Positions 58,716 to 64,000 of a DNA stretch of 64,000 nucleotides are shown in pieces (within the stretch, counting starts at the first letter, position 1; each line of letters begins with the position of its first letter). This stretch comes from Dryocosmus kuriphilus (Eukaryota; Arthropoda; Insecta; Hymenoptera; Cynipidae). The position numbers and the translations under genes were made by a program. The stretch spans positions 239,322,653-239,386,652 of the forward strand of contig CM076189.1 of NCBI GenBank assembly GCA_038277395.1. Direction: 5' to 3'. The notes beneath the pieces were generated by a model, which did no database searches, was not told the DNA's origin, and worked only from the letters and a program-made list of their open reading frames with translations.

Positions 58716-59496
58716 TAAATACTTATAGTAAATATTTTATTCAAAACATGGATCTGTTATATAGCACATCCAATTAATGCAAAAAATCAAGCATCAAAGA
58801 TTTTTTTTACTTAAAGAAAGTTTCTCATTGTAAGCACACCGAAATTATTTAAAATAATAACACTTTTAAAAAAAAAAAAATTACAGAGCTCTTGAAACTA
58901 AGCATTTGTTCAATTTCAAACCAGCTTAACTTTCAATAGTCAATAGTTTGGACTTAAAATTATTAAATTTTAAAGATGATATGAATTTATTAAATTTTAT
59001 CAAACTTTTTATGGAAAATTAGCTTTGGTAAGTATTGAAAATCCAATTTTTAATCGTGAAAAAAAACTACTGATGGATCAATACTTACCAATACATTTTC
59101 TTTTCAATTAAAAAAATATTTCGAAAAGAAAACTAAAAGTGACTTTCAAAAGAAGCCAATAAAAATAAAAACTGACTCACTGGTAATTTTTAACATCAAA
59201 AACTAAACCATTACAAAAGTACAAATCTAAAAATTGAAATTATCATATTAAATCCTTAAAGATTAAACAATTCTACAAGCAGTGTTTGAAATTGAACATA
59301 TAATTATTAATTTTACATTATTTATTATAATTTTCGGAAATGCTATGTTTATGTTGTGATGTTGAAGGTCAAACTTTACTAACCTTAAAAAAGGTTTGCT
59401 CCTGTTTTACCGTTAAATGTTAAGAGAATCGAGAAAACTAGTTCTGGACTTCGTAGTACGGTGAGGGCACCACCTACATAGGACAGAAAAAATGAT
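57881..59496. other. Gene-free AT-rich stretch with a (TA)n run
   Basis: (TA)n lies at about 58681-58712. A tRNA-like B-box relic (GGGCTTGATTCTC) lies near 58181 but does not fold convincingly. No gene is supported. Confidence 0.4.
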
Positions 59497-59521
59497 TACC
59501 TATATATATCATTCCCCCACT
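59497..59521 (-). promoter_or_regulatory. GTGGGGGAAT box beside TATATATA, possible orphan promoter
   Basis: On the minus strand GTGGGGGAATGATATATATA repeats the GGTGGGGGAAT box found before the two small genes at 60370 and 61127. No ORF of note follows to the left, so a third gene may have been lost. Confidence 0.35.
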
Positions 59522-60360
59522 CTGACACCCCGAAACGCAACTACCTTTATAATATATTTGCCTACATGTACGCAGCAAAAGGAATGGTGACTTTTATAAT
59601 CTCTATACGGGAAACCATCTGCGCATGCGTCAGTTAACGACGCCGGTGTTTTCCTCAGTTAGCATTACCCTCAGTCTCTTCTTGAAATTATTGTATAATA
59701 AACTCTTCTTTTCTAAAATATATTTTCTATTAACTCTTATCCTATAGCTTCCCTCAAAGTGACTTAGTTCGAATTAAAAGTTAAATTAAATTAAAATTAA
59801 GTGACATAAATAAAATAAATAAAATAAATACAATAAATAAAATAAATAAAATATGACCTCGGCCGATACATCAGGGTTCTACCTTATTGTCCCTGAGCCT
59901 CAGCCTTATAATTCCCTCGACATTATTAAATGCTAAAGACTGATAAAAGCCCCTACATTCTCTATATGTTTTGAAAATTTCAATAAATATTTTCTATACA
60001 CTAGTATATGTATTCTTTCATACACATTGTTACTATTTTGACTTCATCCAATGATGACTCTTAGATTTATTAATAATAAAATTGGTAATTCTACCCACCC
60101 GTCTCCACATTATTTTAATTTAGTTAATCAATCATTCCTCTTAAAATACATTTTTTTATATTTCCATTTTGAATATTCCCGCGCTTTATCTCATCAGCAA
60201 ACAGTGCCACTAGAATCTGCGCACTCCCACCTAAGGTCCTCCTCTAAGTGGGAGAAGCCAAACCCCCGTTAATATTTATGAGTTTGTACTTATTTAAAGG
60301 TGAATTAAAATTAATCTATTCTAAGACGAAACAAGAATTCCTGTATTAGTTCCTTCACAA
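59522..60360. other. Spacer left of the small-gene cassette
   Basis: It holds an AATAAAATAAAT microsatellite (about 59805-59853) and a small hairpin CTCCCAC..GTGGGAG at about 60217-60252. No gene is supported. Confidence 0.45.
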
Positions 60361-60369
60361 ATGTATTTA

Positions 60370-60684
60370 TTATTCTGCAACATAATTGAACTCAACATTG
60401 TTATAAGCTCCACCTAGGTAGTTCATTCGCAGCTTCTTCGAGACGGCGGCTTCTTGCATCTTTTCCAACATCGTAGTGTCTCCACCGAAAACCTTCAAGA
60501 GTCTTCGTGGTAGAAATACGGTGAAACTCTTCTCCATTTCTACTACAAACCTGGCACCATATTTCGTCTGGACTCTGCAGATGTTCGTCACAGCATACGT
60601 CTGATTAAGAGTCAACACAGACAGCTGCTTCGTGGGTAGGAAGCTCTCCATACGACCAATCGAATTAAGTTGCGTTAGATCCAT
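60370..60684 (-). CDS. Small conserved protein, OB-fold-like (104 aa), transposon or virus-like
   Basis: An intact ORF from ATG 60684 starts MDLTQLNSIGRMESFLPTKQ and ends FNYVAE. The pattern LPTKQLSVLTLNQTYAVTNI, TKYGARFVVEME, FTVFLPRR and MNYLGG resembles multicopy arthropod proteins of about 100 residues that I recognise by style but that carry no function name. Alternating short beta strands with TKYG and FLP.R blocks would suit an OB fold, so single-stranded DNA binding is a guess. The stop codon overlaps an AATAAA polyadenylation signal (GAATAATAAATAC). It shares promoter features with the gene at 61127, about 0.45 kb upstream on the same strand. No intron is needed. Confidence 0.6.
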   Translation of the reverse strand: MDLTQLNSIGRMESFLPTKQLSVLTLNQTYAVTNICRVQTKYGARFVVEMEKSFTVFLPRRLLKVFGGDTTMLEKMQEAAVSKKLRMNYLGGAYNNVEFNYVAE

Positions 60685-60786
60685 TTTGCTGTTCTTGGAG
60701 AGGAATACTTGTTACAAGGTTCTGATGGTGAAGAGTTGAAGTTGCTGGTGGTGATTCCGCAGACTTCGGAGATGCTATAATGAATA

Positions 60787-60855
60787 AACTGCTCCGGAGA
60801 CCCTACTTTTAAAGAGTGATACCCCCACCTATCTGGAACTCAGATTCCCCCACCT
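60787..60855 (-). promoter_or_regulatory. Promoter of the small OB-like gene
   Basis: On the minus strand two AGGTGGGGG boxes (60844-60855 and 60821-60830) precede CTTTAAAAG (60814-60806) and a CAGTT initiator-like site at 60791-60787. The spacing of the TATA-like box to the initiator is slightly short. The ATG follows about 105 bases downstream. Confidence 0.4.
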
Positions 60856-61126
60856 ACCTCGACCTCCAATTCAGCGCCTGCGTGAAGAACTAAGGTGGCG
60901 GTCATTGACATCGAACTTGGAGCTAATTTAAAAATTAAAATTAAAATCGAACTTAATTTATCTTAAAACTAATTTAATATTATTATTTAAAAGTGATTAC
61001 TTTTAATTAATTACTTAAAATAATTAATTAAGAGGAGAGGTATTTTAAAAATAAAAATTCTCGTATTTATTCCGTTAAAATAACATTTATTCATACAATC
61101 TTAAACAAATTTTTATCAAATACAGT

Positions 61127-61672
61127 CTAAATTATTATAATATTATTATTAGTATCTACTTCATCTACATTATTTGGAGTATAGTTAAGTGTAGGCTGAT
61201 GTGAATAATTTAGAGTCCAAGTTTCGAAGACCATCACATTCTCTACTGCAAATTTGCTCGTATGAAAAATGTGATGACTACATGAACTGGCAGATTCCTG
61301 GTTCATTTTCTTCAATGAAGGGAAGTCAAATTCATTCAATTCTTGAATGTTGATGATAAACTTTTCAAGCCATCTTTTCTTCTGTAGACCTTTAACATAG
61401 ATTGTGCGAGCAACTGCTAATGTTTCTTTAAGTATGGTTCTAACTTCTTCGTAGAGTGTATCTCCAGCAATCCACTCAATTCCATGGTAATTGTATATAA
61501 ACCATAGATTCTCACTCTTATATCTTCCTGGTAGTGAATTCCAGCTGCAAGGTGATTGGAAGAGGAAAACTAGTGGTTGAGCATCTTCCTGGAGAGGTAG
61601 TATGGCCAACTCCTTGAAGACAAAGTCGTTGTAGAATCGCTTGAAGCCTTGGATGTCTACGATAAACTCCAT
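61127..61672 (-). CDS. Conserved 181-aa protein, possibly exonuclease-like, transposon or virus-like
   Basis: An intact ORF begins MEFIVDIQGFKRFYNDFVFK (ATG 61670-61672). Blocks include FVFKELAILPL, FLFQSPCSW, YNYHGIEWIAGDTLYEEV, IYVKGLQKKRWLEKF, PSLKKM and C-S-H-H..FAVENV. The order VDIQGF, KELAI, YVKG and H..A.ENV recurs in multicopy arthropod proteins with no assigned function. The opening VDxQ..F and closing H..(A)xxN/D blocks loosely recall DEDDh 3'-5' exonucleases, but key acids are not all evident, so activity is unproven. The C-terminal NNNIIII looks like decay into AT-rich flank. AATAAA signals follow at about 61090 and 61065. A strong TATA/Inr promoter precedes it. Confidence 0.6.
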   Translation of the reverse strand: MEFIVDIQGFKRFYNDFVFKELAILPLQEDAQPLVFLFQSPCSWNSLPGRYKSENLWFIYNYHGIEWIAGDTLYEEVRTILKETLAVARTIYVKGLQKKRWLEKFIINIQELNEFDFPSLKKMNQESASSCSHHIFHTSKFAVENVMVFETWTLNYSHQPTLNYTPNNVDEVDTNNNIIII

Positions 61673-61681
61673 CTTGACAGG

Positions 61682-61755
61682 AACTGATTTTTCCAGCCCG
61701 AGGTCGATTTTTTATACTCTTTTGTCAAGACCCCACTCCTCGATATTCCCCCACC
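61682..61755 (-). promoter_or_regulatory. TATA + initiator promoter of the 181-aa gene
   Basis: On the minus strand GGTGGGGGAAT (61755-61745) is followed by TATAAAAAA (61716-61708) and TCAGTT (61687-61682). The first T of the TATA box lies 31 bases before the initiator A at 61685, the canonical distance, and the ATG starts at +14. Confidence 0.6.
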
Positions 61756-61904
61756 ACTATCTTCCGAAAGATAAATATCGAAATGTTTGACTTTTGAAAT
61801 TACTTCTAAGTAACAAATTCAATATTTCTTATTTGATTTTAGTACAAATAATCCTGTTGTCCAATCTGGATGCACGAGCTTTCTCAAAACTTGTTTATAT
61901 TAAC

Positions 61905-62545
61905 CGAAGAGGAGGAAGAGGAGTAAAATGAGGTTTAACATTACTTTAACATTACATTAACATTACTCTAACATTACTTTAACATTACTTTAACTATACT
62001 CTAACATTAGTTTAATATTACTTGAGGAGGAGGAGGCTTAGCATTACATTAACATTACATTAACATTACTTTAACATTACATTAAAATTAATTTAACTTT
62101 AGTTTAACATTACTTTAACCATACTTTAGCATTAGTTTAACATTACCTGATGATGAGGAGGAGGAGGAGGTTTAATGTTACTTTAGTATTGCATTAATAT
62201 TAATTTAACGTTTGTTTCACATTACTTTAGCATTATATTAACATTATTTTAAAATTACTTTAACATTAGTTCAACATTACCCTAACATTACTTTAACTAT
62301 ACTTTAACGTTAGATTAACAATAGTTGAGGAGGTGGCGGAGGAGGAGGAGGATGGGGAAGAGGTTTAATATTACTTTAGTATTACATTAACATTAGTTTA
62401 ACATTGCATTAATATTACATTAACATTACTTTAACGTTAGTTTAACATTAAATTAACACTACTTTAACTGTACTTTAACGTTACTTCAACCTTACTTGAG
62501 GAGAAGAAGGAGGAGGGGAAGGAGGAGTAAGAGAACAATTAGGTA
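61905..62545. repeat. TTTAACATTAC minisatellite with GAGGAGG spacers
   Basis: Dozens of 10-12-base units (TTTAACATTAC, CATTAACATTA) are broken into blocks by purine runs at about 61905, 62024, 62156, 62326 and 62498. The inverted form appears at 63830-64000. Confidence 0.85.
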
Positions 62546-62639
62546 CTGTAATATATTGTATTCAGTTATTATTACACACCATAAACCATATGTTAGATGT
62601 TTCAAGAGATGTGATGAGTAGGAGCAGTATGGGGAGGAT

Positions 62640-62760
62640 GATCATTGCTCAAGAGCTTATTCAAGAATCGACAATTTGAAAGACATGAGAAATAATGTTG
62701 CATAGCAAAGGCTCATGTGTATGATGATGATGATGAGAGAGGCATTCACCAAATTACCAA
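62640..62760 (+). pseudogene. C2HC zinc-finger exon relic (left arm)
   Basis: HCSRAYSRIDNLK can be read on the plus strand, then a one-base loss, then HEK-stop-CCIAKAHVYDDDDERG. It matches the finger at 2213-2278 and the CIAK.HVYDDERG segment after it. The frameshift and stop make it non-functional. Confidence 0.6.
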
Positions 62761-62779
62761 GTTACCTTGTTCCAACTCT

Positions 62780-63600
62780 AAAAAAAGTCCCTAAAATTTG
62801 AAAATCACAATTTGTGCAATAGAATCATACCATTCTCCCTGTTCCAGCTGTAAAAACGTTCGCTGAAATTTCAAAAGTTACAATTTGTGCAATGAAAACA
62901 TACCATTCTCCATGTTCCAGCTCGAAAAACGTTCTCTGAAATTTCAAAAATTACAACTTGTGCAATCAAACCATACCACTCTCCCTGTTCCAGCTCTAAA
63001 AACATCCCCTGAAATTTATTTCCCCCATTCCAGCTGATGAAAACTGAGGACAAGGCGGGTAAGGACTATGAGCTTGCACATGGTCCTCATCCACCTCATA
63101 GTCCTCAGTTTTTATCAGCTTTCACGAAATTAACAAGTTACCTTGTTCCAACTCTAAAAAGTCCCTAAAATTTGAAAATCACAATTTGTGCAATCGAATC
63201 ATACCATTCTCCCTGTTCCAGCTCTAGAAAACGTTCCCTGAAATTTCAAAAATTACAATTTGTGCAATTAAAACATACCATTCTCCCTGTTCAAGCTCTG
63301 GAAACGTCCCCTGAAATTTATTTCCCCCGTTCCAGTTGATGAAAGCTGAGGACAAGGCGAGTAAGGACTATGAGCTTGCACATGGTCCTCATCCACCTCA
63401 TAGTCCTCAGTTTTTATCAGCTGGAACGGGGCAAATAAATTTCAGGGAACGCTTTCGAGCTGGAACAGGGAGAATGGTACGATTTCATTGCACAAATTGT
63501 AGTTTTTGAAATTTCAGGGAACGTTTTTAGAGCTGGAACAGGGAGAATGGTATGATTCGATTGCACAAATTGTGATTTTCAAATTTTAGGGACTTTTTAG
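62780..63600. repeat. 73-bp tandem units around the palindrome centre
   Basis: CATTCTCCCTGTTCCAGCTC recurs at 62831, 62904 and 62977 (73-base spacing) with AATTACAATTTGTGCAAT in each unit. Inverted units with GAGCTGGAACAGGGAGAATG follow from about 63450. Confidence 0.8.
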
Positions 63601-63604
63601 AGTT

Positions 63605-63710
63605 CCCTCTCTCATCATCATCATACACATGATCCTTCGCTATGCAAGATTATTTATCATGCCTTTCAAATTATCAAGTCTTGAATAAACTCTTAAGCAA
63701 TGATCATTCT
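63605..63710 (-). pseudogene. C2HC zinc-finger exon relic (right arm)
   Basis: On the minus strand HCLRVYSRLDNLK is followed by a frameshift and then the CIAKDHVYDDDERG-type segment. It is the inverted partner of 62640-62760. Confidence 0.6.
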
Positions 63711-64000
63711 CCCCATACTCCTCCTACTCATCACATCTCTTGAAACATCTAACATATGATTTATGGTGTGCAATAATAACTGTATACAACGTATTTCAGT
63801 ACCTACTTGTTTGAGATACATAATGATTATCCTCTCTTCCTCCTCTTCCTCCTTCTCATCCATCTCCTCTTTATCCTGCTCCTCCTCCCCCTCCTCCTCA
63901 GGTAATGTTGAACTAATGTTAAAGTATACTTAAAGTAGTATTAATGTAATGTTAAACTAATGTAAAGTAATGTTAATATAATATTAAAGTAATCTTAAAC

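Larger units (their letters stand above)
61905..64000. repeat. Large palindromic element, right arm cut by the window end
   Basis: From outside in, each arm holds the TTTAACATTAC array, a segment with ACACCATAAACCATATGTTA (left about 62575) and its complement (right about 63765), a zinc-finger exon relic, and tandem 73-base units. The centre contains two copies (about 63035-63120 and 63335-63425) of a hairpin built on CTGAGGAC..GTCCTCAG. Confidence 0.75.

Overview
The window looks like repeat-rich, AT-rich insect DNA, probably from a parasitoid or gall-wasp type hymenopteran. The insect call rests on two host genes with spliceosomal introns and on the mix of transposons. The hymenopteran part is only a weak inference. 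I see no bacterial gene, CRISPR array or operon.

Host genes: both are on the minus strand. Exon 1 of the polarity gene lethal(2) giant larvae (18390-18473) encodes 28 residues ending at a splice donor. I cannot find exon 2 in the 18 kb downstream, so most of 1-18389 is probably its first intron. A complete six-exon glutaminyl-peptide cyclotransferase gene (25583-27823, 346 residues) keeps its signal peptide and all catalytic residues, with a possible Inr plus DPE core promoter next to its ATG.

Layout of the rest. 1-4400: an R1-type LINE lacking ORF2, a C2HC zinc-finger relic and a pogo-like transposase. 4400-17850: AT-rich DNA with direct repeats and five foldback elements. 19186-23701: three more foldback elements. 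30933-34509: an RTE-type LINE with a target-site duplication. 34680-41880: a nested stack, in which a dispersed repeat holds a TA-flanked element, which holds a 4.8-kb TTAA-flanked transposon, which holds a MITE. The TTAA element carries a broken transposase-like gene of a family I cannot name, preceded by sequence matching the RTE leader. 43540-47783: inverted arrays of a ~290-bp repeat around a Tc1/mariner-like transposon whose arms are 41-bp minisatellites. 47784-57816: a LOA-type LINE interrupted by a hAT-like transposon. That insertion is recorded twice, in opposite orientations. 59500-61760: two small genes of a virus-like or transposon-like cassette with matching promoter boxes. 61905-64000: a palindrome with zinc-finger exon relics in both arms, cut off by the window end.

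The most unusual items are the promoter-sharing small-gene cassette near 60-62 kb, the TTAA transposon with a LINE leader and repeated nuclear-receptor half-sites, the mirrored 41-bp arrays, and the doubly recorded hAT insertion. No sequence search could be run. Family names rest on recognised motifs. Repeat edges read by eye may be off by several bases.
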